DNA of 64,000 nucleotides, from positions 1 through 64,000 of the forward strand of contig JAOWCC010000263.1 in the NCBI GenBank assembly GCA_030867875.1. The letters run 5' to 3'. The translations under genes were made by a program, and so were the position numbers. Each line of letters opens with the position of its first letter. Within the stretch, counting starts at the first letter, position 1. This stretch comes from Actinernus sp. WN-2022. Taxonomy: Eukaryota > Cnidaria > Anthozoa > Actiniaria > Actinernidae. Under the pieces are notes generated by a model. It saw nothing but the letters and a program-made list of their open reading frames with translations, made no database searches and was not told the DNA's origin. This document shows positions 23,124-33,535 of the stretch, piece by piece.

Positions 23124-23205
23124 CGGATGGTGTAATTTGCGGCTTGACGGCTCGACGGCTTGGCGGCTCGACGGCTTGACGGCTTTGACGGAACGGTGGA
23201 ATGAC
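23124..23205. repeat. Left terminal inverted repeat and short 8-mer array of the middle element
   Basis: After the 19-20 bp terminus come about six degenerate units such as TTGACGGC, TCGACGGC and TTGGCGGC, then GACGGAACGG. The sequence is inverse in orientation to the longer right-hand array. Confidence 0.75.
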
Positions 23206-24004
23206 AACATTATGATAAATTTAATCACTGGACGAAGTTTACTGTAGTTAACGGGCATCCTCATGCAGTGTGACCTGCCGGTTTACCGTAGTAAACTTAA
23301 CTGTGGTTAGTTGCTCCGAGAACGGCGGCAGGAAGGAGATCTCTAGTCAGGATCCTTAAGTCAGGATTTCGAGACAGGTTTCCCAGAAATTTATAATTAT
23401 TTAATCACATACAAAGGAGGCCGCTTAGATCTTAGATATTTTCTTCCATTTTGGTTTACACTTAAAATACTGGCACGTCAAATAAACAAAACCATCGAAT
23501 TGCTAAAACGTTCAAACCGTTGTATTAAAAATCTATCTATCGCGACCGTGTGAAACTGTCGATCTTATTTCATACACGAACGCGGGTGTAGGAGGCGGGA
23601 AAATGAAGGACTGTGGACAACATGCGAGCCATGCGAACCAACGATGCGAGCCATGCGAGCCATGCAAATAAATAATATGCGAGCCATGAAAAAAAACCTC
23701 ACATACAAAAAAAAAATACTCACATACAATTGCTGCGAATTCCTATCAAAGCTGCATGTAGGAGGGTCTGAATGGGGTTAACTGGAGTACTGACAAACGG
23801 CCTTAAAAATAACTGAGAACTGACAAATGACAATTCTTTTACTGACAACCGAAAAATAACTGACAAATTTGTTTTTTTGTGGGTCAAACATTGTAAATTT
23901 TCTCTAGTAATGATTAACTAGGGCTAACTGACAACTGATAAATGGCCAAAATTTTAACTGACAACTGACATGTAGACCCTCATGTAGTAGTTGATGAAGA
24001 TCTG
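23206..24004. other. Interior of middle element, no gene seen
   Basis: Contains repeated GCGAGCCATGC phrases at 23622-23690 (inverted relative to 32225-32280) and repeated AACTGACAAATG-like phrases at 23790-23960. No coding signal. Confidence 0.4.
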
Positions 24005-24097
24005 GTGGATTCCTAGTCTCCTTTGCAGCCGTTCTTAGTGTCGGTCCCATACTCGGACCGACACTAAGAACGGCTGCAAAGGAGACTAGTGGATTCC
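24005..24097. mobile_element. 75-bp hairpin element with 9-bp duplication
   Basis: GTGGATTCC (24005-24013 and 24089-24097) flanks a near-perfect hairpin of 75 bp (24014-24088), whose arms begin TAGTCTCCTTTGCAGCCGTT and leave a 7-base loop. It is non-coding and appears to be a minimal Mutator-like MITE inserted in the middle element. Confidence 0.85.
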
Positions 24098-24750
24098 CAG
24101 TCTGGACAATACTTTTAATTGAGAAAATACCGGTTTGAATTAACATATTGCCGCGCCGCTTTTAATAGTGATGAAAGATGTTTGATTTATCTCATTTTAA
24201 ACGAACACTGTTCACTTTTGAACAACTTTTTGCTTTATAGGCTTTCCTCTTGTTAGATTTCATGCCTAAAACAACGATACTATCAATCGTTTTGAAAATC
24301 CCAAGCGTAGTTTCTTGTATTTAATAAAAGTACTGGAGAAGCCATTTGAGTGTTACACGCGCGCTGTAGCAATGCAAATAAAAAAACATTTCCCTGCCTT
24401 TACCATTTATTTTAGATTTCAAAATGGCCATATAATAAAATTCTTATAAACCGATATACCTTCGTTATGTTTGGAAAGCTTTATTTAAGGTAATAATTAT
24501 TGTAGACTTATGCTATAATTCTCAAGGACGGCTCTCCAACCAGGCGGACCGAGATAATATGGGTGTGCGGACCCAGAAATGTTCATATGTACACGACAAA
24601 AATAGGTGTCGTGCCGAAAACTTTTGGGTCCGCGAACCAAATTTAGGGGTGTAGACACTTGGCCAAAATGCTTGGTACAGGCACCAATCCCATTCACACG
24701 ACACGTTGTACAATGTAACCAACTGTTGCAAAAAGCTTTGCTATTGATAT

Positions 24751-24943
24751 TGTCACGTGTGTGCCTTGTCACGCGTGTGACGTATGAGGACCCCCAACGG
24801 AGTTGGGGAAAGAACAAAGTGACTCGTGTGAGTTGATGCTTCGAGTTCAGCGTATAGCTTGTAAACGGAATAAACACAGTTGTATTCTTGCAGTGGACTT
24901 GTGATTGTAGTCGAAACCGAACCGGGACCCAGCTCGCGTAACA
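24751..24943 (+). repeat. 5-prime LTR, 193 bp
   Basis: Starts TGTCACGTGTGTG and ends CGCGTAACA. AATAAA at about 24869-24874 may serve as polyadenylation signal. Identical by eye to 30482-30674. Confidence 0.93.
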
Positions 24944-24944
24944 C

Positions 24945-24958
24945 TGGTGTCAGAAGTG
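24945..24958 (+). promoter_or_regulatory. Primer binding site, tRNA-Leu type
   Basis: TGGTGTCAGAAGTG begins two bases after the LTR. It is the complement of the 3-prime end of a tRNA-Leu (ending CACTTCTGACACCA), based on recalled animal tRNA-Leu(CAG) sequence. Confidence 0.8.
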
Positions 24959-24983
24959 CTTTTGGAACCTTGAAAGACTTGAA

Positions 24984-25832
24984 ATGGCAGCGAGAGAGAT
25001 CGAAGAAAGCGGCTCGGTCGAAGTCCAGCTGGCAGAAGGTGAGTGTTTATCGAGTCCCACGTATGTGGACAGTACTTCAAAGGAAGCAGGAGACATGGCA
25101 GCTATAGCCCATGGGTTAGAGCAGATCTACATGCAAATGGAACAACAAAATCGAGTCGCGAAAAACGAGTCACAGAAATTGTCTGACGGTCTGAAGCAAT
25201 TGGAATATTGCGTGACAACACAGGGAGCCCAGTTCCAGAAGGAACTTAAAACACAGGGAGACCAGTTAGCGTCACAGCTCGATAATTTCAAGGTAGACTG
25301 CGATCGTAGAGTAAAAAACCTGGAGGAAAAACAACAAGTTATCGAGGATATCGTGGAAAGGCAACTAAAGGAAACATGTAACGCCGTGGAGGTAATGGAA
25401 GGTAAACTTATAGAAAATATGTACGAGAAAATGAACACAAGGGACTCGCAACTGAGAGAGAGTCTCGCTCAACTGCAGGCAAAGATGGAGGAGGTCTTAC
25501 AGAAAAAGAAGCCAGCTCCAATGAAAGAGTTCCAGACCCCAGAAAAGTGTACCTCAACACCACTACCGAGCATCAACACCAGCGTGCACTCTAGCTACTT
25601 GACTCCTGAACGGAATCGCCTGGAACGGAATCGTCCTTTGCAGAAACCCCCGGAGTTCGACGGAAAGACACCATGGGAACCATATTTGGCGCAATTCGAG
25701 ATTGCTGCGGAAATGAATCAGTGGGACAATGAACAGAAAGGTGACTTTTTGGCGACAAGCCTGAGGGGGGGTGCAAGAGCTATCCTGGGCAATCTTTCAG
25801 GGGGGTGCGGAGGTGTTATAGTACCCTCGTAA
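24984..25832 (+). pseudogene. gag: gag, N-terminal part (coiled coil and start of capsid region)
   Basis: ATG at 24984, 41 bases after the LTR, opens 282 codons. Residues about 45-180 are rich in Gln, Glu and Lys in heptad-like spacing, suggesting a coiled coil. Residues about 225-272 (PEFDGKTPWEPYLAQFE then GDFLATSLRGGARAIL) resemble the capsid start of Ty3/gypsy gag. The frame then runs into GCGGVIVPS and a stop, while the natural continuation is in the frame beginning at 25805. The switch falls on six consecutive G at 25800-25805, so a one-base change in that homopolymer, or an assembly error, is the likeliest cause. Confidence 0.85.
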
Positions 25833-26461
25833 AAGCACTAGAAAGTAGATTTGGCACCGCCCATCAACAAGATCTGCATCGATCACAGCTGAGAAACCGA
25901 GTGCAGAAGCGAGACGAATCACTCCCGGAACTGGCGGAGGACATAGAACGCCTTGTACGGCTGACGTACCCGCATGCCCCTGAGACAATGAAAGATGTGT
26001 TAGCAAAGGAGCAGTTTGTAGAGGCCATTCCTGATGAGGATACTCAATTGCGCCTTAAGCAAGGTCGATCCCAATCCCTTCGCGAAGCCCTAGAGCTCGC
26101 CCTCGAGCTTGAGTCTTACCAACTGGCCCATAGCAATAAAGAACGACGAGTCCGTGAGGTCAAGTATGAGCCAATCCAGCGAACTCAAGCGGGAAGCACA
26201 CCCAACCACAGGGACCCCGAACAAAGCAAAAGTAGCGCTAGCGATGAGTCTGACGTACTGATGCAAATCAAAGTAATGCTTGCCGAGATCATGGAAATCC
26301 AAGGACAAGGAGCAGCCGGCATGCGGAATTTCCGAGGACGAGTGCCAGGGGGGTGCTGGGGGTGTGGCAAGAGCGGGCATATTAGACGGGATTGCCCAGA
26401 TAAGTTTGCAGAGGCGGCAGGAAAACCCCAGAAGGAGACAAGCAAGCAGCAGGAAAACTAG
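25805..26461 (+). pseudogene. gag: gag, C-terminal part with zinc knuckle
   Basis: Open from the G-run to TAG at 26459-26461, one frame off the N-terminal part. It continues the capsid region (STLVKALESRFG, then a helix-rich segment) and ends with a CCHC zinc knuckle, C-x2-C-x4-H-x4-C, at about residues 184-197 of this frame. The pol frame overlaps its end (open from 26404), so gag-pol would be joined by a minus-one shift between 26404 and 26461. No textbook slippery heptamer is obvious; GGAAAAC before the stop is only weakly similar. Confidence 0.85.
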
Positions 26462-26475
26462 AACAGGTCGGCCTT

Positions 26476-28377
26476 GTGGGGCAAAGTCCGGCCGGAAAAA
26501 GTGACTATGAAGCTCCAACCATTATTGTTATGACCGGAAAGTTAGCTTACGAAGAGGAAAGTCTTACGGTGCACGGATACATCGACAAAAAGGCATGTCC
26601 AATGATTGTGGACACCGGGGAAAATGTTACGGTAGTCTGTCCCGGCTTGTTTGATCGAAAGGGAACATTGGAACTCCAGCCTACAAATAGTGTACTCAGA
26701 ACAGCTACAGGTGAAACGGCTACGGTGCTCGGTACACAAAGGGTGCGGATTAGAATAGGGACACAGGAGTTTAACCACGAAGTGTTAGTGGCAGAAATCT
26801 CAGATCGTTGTATCCTTGGGTTGGATTTTCTGACAATGAACGGTTGTACCGTTGACATTGGCGCTGGAATCCTTCTTATTCAGTCAGAGGAGGTACCGCT
26901 TCGTAAACCTCGGGTTCGCCATACAGCCAGCTGCTATCGCGTCGTTGCATCGGCAACCACAGTTGTGTTACCGTACCACGAAATGATCGTCCCAGCTCGG
27001 ATAGAGGAAGACGTAGGTGATGAAGCATGGGTTGCGATTGGACCATCACTGACTGCTAAGCTTCCACAAGGCATCGTAGTTGGTAAGACTCTAGTTAGTA
27101 CACAACGACCGTTCGTTGCGGTTAGAATGCTGAATGTGTCAGATAAGCCAAAGGAAATCGCTTGTGGAGCGGAGGTGGCTGTCTGCGAGCTCGTCGAAAG
27201 CGTCCTTCAACCGCACTGGACCGGTAATGATGATACAGGGACATATTCGCTTGAGAACAGTGATGTACCAGACTTTATCCAGGACCTCTATGAAAAGAAC
27301 TCAGTTAACTTGGACAGCCAACAGCAACTGCGGTTAGGTAACCTTCTTGCAGAGTTTCAGGATGTCTTTTCTAGAGGACCTAAAGATTTAGGGCGTACGA
27401 ATGCAGTTAAGCATAGGATTAACACTGGTGATGCTTCGCCAATTCGCCAGCCACCAAGGAGGCTGCCATTGGCTAAACGCGAGGAAGCATTTAGTGCAAT
27501 CGAGGACATGCGGCGTGGGGGTGTGACTGAGCCATCTTCCAGCCCGTGGGCGTCTCCGATCGTTATGGTTAAGAAACGGGATGGTTCCACATGGTTTTGC
27601 GTGGATTACCGTAGACTGAATAGTGTGACCAAGAAGGACTCGTACCCCTTACCTAGAATCGACTCAATCCTTGACGCCTTGTCTGGCTCTGCCTGGTTCT
27701 CCACCTTAGATCTCAAAAGCGGGTACTGGCAGGTGGAAGTTGAAGAGGAAGACCGTGAAAAGACGGCCTTCACGGCAGGTAATGGACTATGGCAGTTTGT
27801 GGTTATGCCGTTCGGTCTTTGTAATGGGCCGGCAACTTTCGAGAGGTTAATGGACAGTCTGCTGAGGGATCTGCGGTGTTTAGTCTACCTTGATGACGTC
27901 ATAGTGCATGCAAGTTCATTTGAACAAGCTCTGGAGAACTTGCGCCTCGTCTTTCTCCGATTGCGAGGGAACAGTTTAAAACTCAGTCCAAAGAAATGTG
28001 AACTGTTTCAGCGAAAAGTAAGGTTCCTCGGCCATGTTGTCAGTGAGGAAGGCATAGCGACAGACCCAGAGAAAGTGGAAGCAGTGAGGAACTGGCCCGT
28101 TCCCTGCAACGTGAATGAGGTAAGAAGATATCTCGGGCTGTGCACCTACTATCGGCGGTTTGTTCCAGGATTCGCCGATGTTGCTTGTCCACTCCATAAA
28201 CTCACAGAGAAAGGTCACCACTTCCGGTGGACAGAAGAATGTGCTGAAGCTTTCACAAGGCTGAAGGAAGCCCTTACCTCCTCTCCAGTCCTGGCATACC
28301 CAGTCGGCAACGGTCCCTATATTTTAGATACGGACGCCAGCAACTGTGGCGTCGGTGCTGTATTGTCACAGATGTAA
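26476..28377 (+). pseudogene. pol: pol: protease, reverse transcriptase and start of RNase H
   Basis: The frame holds 633 codons (open upstream to 26404). Protease: IVDTG at residues 44-48 with ILGLDFL near 113-119. Reverse transcriptase: RRLNSVTKKDSYPLPRID near 379-396, LDLKSGYWQ at 411-419 with the catalytic Asp412, and YLDD at 471-474, followed by FLGHVVS and the thumb/connection. RNase H starts with ILDTDASNCGVGAVLSQ at about 616-632. A TAA at 28375-28377 cuts the RNase H domain; the same frame stays open beyond it. A long protease-RT spacer (residues 120-290) contains LPQGIVVGKTLV. Confidence 0.93.
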
Positions 28378-28782
28378 GACGGACAGGAACGCGTTATTGC
28401 ATACTACAGCCAAACTCTAAGCCGACCAGAGGGCAACTACTGTGCAACCAGGAAGGAGCTTCTAGCCATAGTAAAAGCCATTGATAATTTCCATCCCTAT
28501 CTTTATGGACGGCACTTCACCGTAAGAACCGACCACGCATCGCTTCAATGGTTGCTCAATTTCAAGAATCCAGAAGGGCAAATTGCACGATGGCTAGAGA
28601 GGCTACAGACTTATGACTTTCACGTAGAGCATCGCGCCGGTCGCAACCACCAGAACGCTGATGCTTTGTCGCGACGTCCTTGTCTCTCAACGGGCTGTAA
28701 ACACTGCCAACGTTTGGACGATAAACGAGAGGAAGAGATACATGTAGGAGGCTGCGCGCGACACCATGAAACCCCTGAATAG
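28378..28782 (+). pseudogene. pol: pol: remainder of RNase H after the in-frame stop
   Basis: Same frame as the RT part, open from 28378 to TAG at 28780-28782. It contains YYSQTLSRPEGNYCATRKELLAI (split for length: the catalytic-region RKELLAI), RTDHASLQWL and NADALSRRPC, all standard Ty3/gypsy RNase H landmarks, followed by a Cys/His tether (CKHCQRL). The next domain continues in another frame, open from 28748. Confidence 0.88.
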
Positions 28783-30436
28783 ATCAAGCGTACAGGAGGG
28801 TAATCCCCAGCCTGGGACCAAGCAGTCTGAAGAAGAGGAAGCCCATGATGTATATTTGGATGGAGAACCGAGGTCACTCGAGCAACTTCGTACCTATCAG
28901 TTGGAGGATAAAGTGATCCGACTTATCGTCAAGTGGAAAGAAAGTGGAAGACGTCCTCCGTGGGAAGAGGTATCAATGAGATGTTCTGCAACGAAAGCGT
29001 ACTGGGCTCAGTGGAACTCCCTTGAGCTAAAGAGAGGTGTGCTGTACCGACGATGGGAATCCCCTACAGACAAGGAAGTCTCTTGGCAGCTCGTGCTCCC
29101 CAAAGTGCTCCGACGAGAGGTGCTTCAGTTACTACATGACAGTCGTGTTGGTGGCCACTTAGGAGTTAATAAGACACTGGAGAAAGTTCGGGCTAGATTC
29201 TTCTGGGTACACTGCCGGCGTGACGTCGAGGAATGGTGCCAACGTTGCGATGTTTGTGCCGCAAAGAAGGGTCCACGGAGCAAACCGAAGTCGCCGCTGC
29301 ACATCTACAATGTTGGTGAACCTATGCAACGTGTTGCCATTGATGTTCTCGGCCCCTTACCTGAAACCGAAGGAGGAAACAAGTATCTTTTGATCGCTAT
29401 GGACTACTTCAGTAAATGGCCGGAGGGTTACGCCCTACCGAATCAGGAAGCGATCACCGTAGCTGATGTTCTTGTGTCGCAGTTTTTCAGTCGTTTCGGT
29501 GTTCCGGATGAACTGCACTCGGATCAAGGCCGGAACTTCGAGTCTGGTGTGTTCAAGGAGGTATGTACCTTACTGGGAATCCGAAAGACTAGAACCACAG
29601 CGCTACACCCACAATCCGACGGTATGGTAGAGCGCTTCAATAGGACTATTGAGAACCAACTGGCTAGTTTCGTTGCAGACCATCAAAGGGATTGGGACAG
29701 GCATATACCGCTACTGCTGATGTCATATCGATCGTCAGTGCACGAGACCACCAAGTACACTCCAGCGATGCTCATGTTTGGCAGGGAACTAAGAGTGCCT
29801 CTGGACCTGGTTTTCGGTAGACCTCCTGAAGATGATTGCGAAGGAAGCTACAGCGCGTATATGGATGGACTTAGAAGGAGAATCGAGAATGTGCATGAGT
29901 TCGCAAGAGCTCACCAGGAGGCAGCAAGCAACCGCATGAAAGCACGCTATGATATGCGTTGCAATTCGACAAACTTTGTGATGGAAGATCTCGTATGGCT
30001 CCACAACCCACAGCGAAGGAAGGGCCGTTCACCAAAACTGAGTTGCCATTGGGAGGGTCCTTACGTTGTGTTGAAGCCAATCAATGACGTTGTCTATCGA
30101 ATAAAGCGGAATCCCCGATCCAAGGCTAAGGTCGTGCACCGAGACCGGTTATGTCGCTACCGTGGAACAGAAAAGGAAGACTGGTTCGAGGCTTCAGATG
30201 GGGGTACGGACAACGGAGCTGACCATGATACGCAGATCGCCACATATCGTGTCCCTGATACGCGGATCTCTACAGCAGAGGTCGACGATACTGGTGCTAC
30301 TGCAACCAAGGCATCGGGGCCGCCGGACGTCGACACTCCAGAACCCACAAGGCGAAGACGTTCTCGAAGGACGAGGGGACCTCCTCTGAGATATCAGGAC
30401 TTCGTCATGGACAGTGGCTATATGACAGACACTTAA
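28766..30436 (+). pseudogene. pol: pol: integrase
   Basis: The frame contains 556 codons to TAA at 30434-30436. Zinc-binding HHCC: His124, His131, Cys161, Cys164. Catalytic core: Asp193 (VAIDVLGP), Asp253 (HSDQGRNFE) and Glu289 (DGMVERFNR), with 35 residues between the last two (DD35E). A GPY/F-like module (WEGPYVVLKPINDVVYRI) follows near residue 428-446. The C-terminal tail is Arg-rich and Thr/Asp-rich, without a chromodomain. Because it is one frame off RNase H, a frameshift lies within 28748-28782 unless the element reads through by some recoding. All catalytic residues are retained. Confidence 0.93.
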
Positions 30437-30467
30437 ACGTTGTTGTTATTAACCGGGTCGGTTAATC

Positions 30468-30477
30468 TAAGGGGGAT
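30468..30477 (+). promoter_or_regulatory. Polypurine tract
   Basis: TAAGGGGGAT immediately upstream of the 3-prime LTR is the expected plus-strand priming site. Confidence 0.75.
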
Positions 30478-30481
30478 ATAG

Positions 30482-30674
30482 TGTCACGTGTGTGCCTTGT
30501 CACGCGTGTGACGTATGAGGACCCCCAACGGAGTTGGGGAAAGAACAAAGTGACTCGTGTGAGTTGATGCTTCGAGTTCAGCGTATAGCTTGTAAACGGA
30601 ATAAACACAGTTGTATTCTTGCAGTGGACTTGTGATTGTAGTCGAAACCGAACCGGGACCCAGCTCGCGTAACA
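30482..30674 (+). repeat. 3-prime LTR, 193 bp
   Basis: Same length and, by eye, same sequence as the 5-prime LTR; followed by ATATT, matching the sequence before the 5-prime LTR. Confidence 0.93.
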
Positions 30675-30678
30675 ATAT

Positions 30679-32746
30679 TTTATACCTGTTGGCTCATCAT
30701 CAGTTCAGCCGCGGATTTTATGTCGGTGGCTCGAGTTACCATGTGTTTTCAGGGCTAGGGTTTTGGGGTTTTCGTTGCAAATGAATGTGAGAAGGTAAGT
30801 ATTCAGCTTCCGCCAGTGTATGCTTTGCTTACTGGTTGTCAGTCAACTTGGAGAATGGGTTTGATGCGAGTTGAAAAATGCGAGTTGCGAGTTGAAAAAT
30901 GCGAGTTGCAAGTTGAAAAATGCGAGTTGCAAGAAAAAGTAAGAAACTTGAGATTAGAGTTCCTGCAATGGTAAATGCTTTTTGAGGTGGAAAAAAATCA
31001 CATTTTCCGTATGCAGGAACCCGAGTCAGTCGACGAAACGTGGACCCCTGCTTCTGGATCCCTAGAAAAATGAAACGTTTTTATTTTTATACCAGCGTAT
31101 ACCTCGCTGTAAGCTTTATTTTGTTCTCATTACCCTCACAGTTATTCACAGCTAAGTCCTTTCTAATTCTAATTTACAATATTTCGATTACAATCACAAT
31201 TCAGTTCAATCTATTACTTAGTTTCTCTGATCCGCTTCCAGCGACGAACAAAATGTGCATCTTGAGGAAGTCCTACCTCCCACCTCCACATTTCTAATGG
31301 TGCTTCTCTTGGACACTGAAAACTATTTTTTTATGGGAGTACCATTCCTCCATAAAGGTGGGACATGCAAAATGTCTCCTGATGAATATATAGTGAGTGG
31401 CCCGAGTGAAAGCCCAGTGGGCTCTTGTTCCAATATACATTCGATATGGCCGCTCTACAATACAATCGACTAGCTGTATTTCAGTGCGTTCCCGAATCCA
31501 TAGCGCTAAACCCATGAAACGTCAACAGTTCTGTAACACACATGCGACTTCTAAACTAAAACCTAATAGCATCTCAAATGTCAATTAACTACAACAATCA
31601 TCATTTCCGTGACAACCGTTGTTTCCATCGATTTTCCAGCGAGAATCGAAATCGCCTTTCTGAATGAGTCACCCTTTGTTGATGTTTCCACAGGGGTCCG
31701 GCCAATTTTATAATTTCCTCTCGGAGTTCAGTTTCGCTCGTTTTTCTTGTTCTGTCGGGTTTTTTTTCGGTTTATTACTTTTATTCTTTATCCTACTAGT
31801 TTGTTCACGTCATTTGCAGTTGGATAAATTGTTTTTGCAATCCGAAAAGTAGTTTATTCAGTTCTGCACTAATTCGATTCATGTCCGTATTTTAAAAAAC
31901 CATCAGTCTGTTCATCTCTGTTCTGTTTATTTCGGTCTGTTCATCTCGGTTCTGTATCTGGAGAATACTGATTCCGAAAGGTCGTCAAAAATGATTGCTC
32001 TCTATCGTTAATCGGAAAGTAAGTCAAATTCTCTTGGACTTGGCTCAGCCGATCTTCAAAATTTCCACACTGCGACATTTTTTTCCTTTAACATTTCAAC
32101 ACGCACTTTCCCTATTCCCGGTCAACTGAATAATGATTTGTATGAGTGTTTCATCATCAGTACTGGAAATAATCGATTGAACTTTAATTTGTCTGGCTAA
32201 ATTTTGTTTTTGATTAATTATATATTTTTGCATGGCTCGCATCGCTGGCTCGCTGGCTCGCATGCCTCGCACATTGTACAGACCCATACTAAAAACTCAA
32301 ATAAAATTTTATTGCATTCACACAAATGCAAGTAAGTAATTAAACGGAAGTTGACAGGGAAGAGCCCCGGGGAAATAAAGAAAGCCGAGAAAAGTTTCAG
32401 GGAAAAGAAACCGCTGCAGCACACTCAACGGCATAATTCCCCTTTTAAAAGCTTTGTCGAGTGAGAACTTTGAAAAAGGTTTTAAAAAAGTTAAACTGGA
32501 GCTCTTGCAAATCCTCCAATTGTAGCTGGGTCTATCAAAGTTTATATTTATATGAAACAGATCAATTAGCCTTTTCGCCAATTGTCCCTGTTTCAAACGC
32601 TTCGAAACGTTCTTAGCTTTCATTTGTATTTTCGTGTATTTATTTCACTAGCTCCGTTCCAGTGAATTTTACTTCACTGTGTATAAGATATTAGCTTATT
32701 TCAGCTACTCTGTAAATAGTGTATGTCTGCACTTCTTACAAAGCCG
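30679..32746. other. Interior of middle element, no gene seen; 21-bp repeat at 30867-30929
   Basis: Three tandem copies of GAGTTGAAAAATGCGAGTTGC occur at 30867-30929. GCTCGCATCGCTGGCTCGCT at about 32235 pairs with the GCGAGCC repeats of the left side. Open frames here show no transposase motif. Confidence 0.5.
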
Positions 32747-32911
32747 TTCCGTCAAGCCGCCAAGCCGTCGAGCCGCCAAGCCGTCGAGCCGCCAAGCCGT
32801 CGAGCCGCCAAGCCGTCGAGCCGCCAAGCCGTCGAGCCGCCAAGCCGTCGAGCCGTCGAGCCGTCGAGCCGTCAAGCCGCCAAGCCGTCGAGCCGCAAAT
32901 TACACCATCCG
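32747..32911. repeat. Right 8-mer array and terminal inverted repeat of the middle element
   Basis: About eighteen alternating 8-mers (GCCGTCGA, GCCGCCAA, GCCGTCAA) run to 32896 and end with the exact inverse of the left terminus. The reading frames with SSRQAVEPP repeats are translations of the array. Confidence 0.85.
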
Positions 32912-33535
32912 GGTAATATCTCGTAGCTGTGTCGATTCGAACGGCAGATCGCGAGACATGTAAAAAGATCAACGGAAAGACAACGATCAACTGTACTTTG
33001 CCTCCAAATATAATATAACGATTTGTTGCTTCGGAAAGGCTTTCACAACATAAGAGGCACTTGAGAAGCAAATGGATGGAGATATATAATATAGGTAAGG
33101 CTTTTATTTTGGTCGGCATAATCTCAAATAAATATTTCTCACAAACTCTTACTACCGCCGTGACAGTTTTATTATATTTGCATAAACTAAATTGTTAATC
33201 CGCCTTGACGTCACTGGACGGCATTATCGGCTATTGGATTCAGACGTCTCTCTCGGGAGGAACGAACCAGAGGAGACGGCTGAAATTCAGGCTAGAAAAA
33301 GGCCATTGAAAGTCAAAACGTAAACACTTCTAATTACCGGCTTTCTTTGACAAATGGCAGCATACAAGGAAATTTGGTTCATCGATAACTTCTGTCATTG
33401 ATGGAATGCTTGTGAAATCTTTTATTGTTTTTTTTTCTGGATCAGAAAAGTTCTTGTTGTAATTCTAGACTTCTGAGCTCTGAAAGAACTAGTATAGTCA
33501 CAAAGTCAAGTAAACAAACGCTTGCCTTGAGAAAT

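Larger units (their letters stand above)
24751..30674 (+). mobile_element. Ty3/gypsy LTR retrotransposon, 5.9 kb, recently inserted but with broken frames
   Basis: Two 193-bp LTRs (TGTCAC...AACA) flank gag and pol in the order protease, reverse transcriptase, RNase H, integrase, the Ty3/gypsy order. ATAT lies on both sides (24747-24750, 30675-30678), or ATATT if the first T is shared. The primer site matches the 3-prime end of a tRNA-Leu, from recollection of that tRNA. The LTRs appear identical by eye, implying a young insertion. Even so, gag is split by a frame change at a G-run, an in-frame TAA interrupts RNase H, and the RNase H and integrase parts are in different frames. There is no envelope-like frame and no chromodomain seen after integrase. 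It lies within the middle inverted-repeat element. Confidence 0.95.
23115..32920. mobile_element. Middle inverted-repeat element with 8-bp repeat arrays at its ends, 9-bp duplication
   Basis: GGTAATATC lies at 23115-23123 and 32912-32920, and only once in the empty site at 18199-18207. The element (23124-32911, 9788 bp) starts CGGATGGTGTAATTTGCGGC and ends with its exact inverse. Just inside are arrays of 8-mers (GCCGTCGA/GCCGCCAA): short on the left (about 23142-23196) and longer on the right (about 32747-32896). A further inverted pair of GCGAGCCATGC-type repeats lies at 23620-23690 and 32225-32280. Removing the Ty3/gypsy insertion leaves about 3.9 kb with no recognisable transposase. The 9-bp duplication fits Mutator-like elements; tandem-repeat ends are a foldback feature. 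Confidence 0.85.
22602..33303. mobile_element. Outer inverted-repeat element (Mutator-like), copy 2, carrying nested insertions
   Basis: GAAAAAGGC flanks the element on both sides (22602-22610 and 33295-33303), a 9-bp target duplication. The ends (22611 and 33294) form inverted repeats of about 90 bp beginning TAGCCTGAATTTCAGCCGTC. Without the inner insertion the element is about 887 bp. It matches copy 1 at 17757-18534, except that it keeps the outer ends that copy 1 lost. The minus strand carries scattered remains of a small protein with CxxC pairs and a following RKVEKHER helix; stops break it in both copies. No transposase was seen, so it is non-autonomous. Confidence 0.85.

Noticed and set aside
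26404..26475. Programmed frameshift signal between gag and pol
   Set aside because: An overlap exists, but no canonical slippery heptamer with a clear downstream pseudoknot could be identified by eye.
32679..32963. Plus-strand frames rich in SSRQAVEPPSRRAA
   Set aside because: They read through the 8-mer array at the right end of the middle element.
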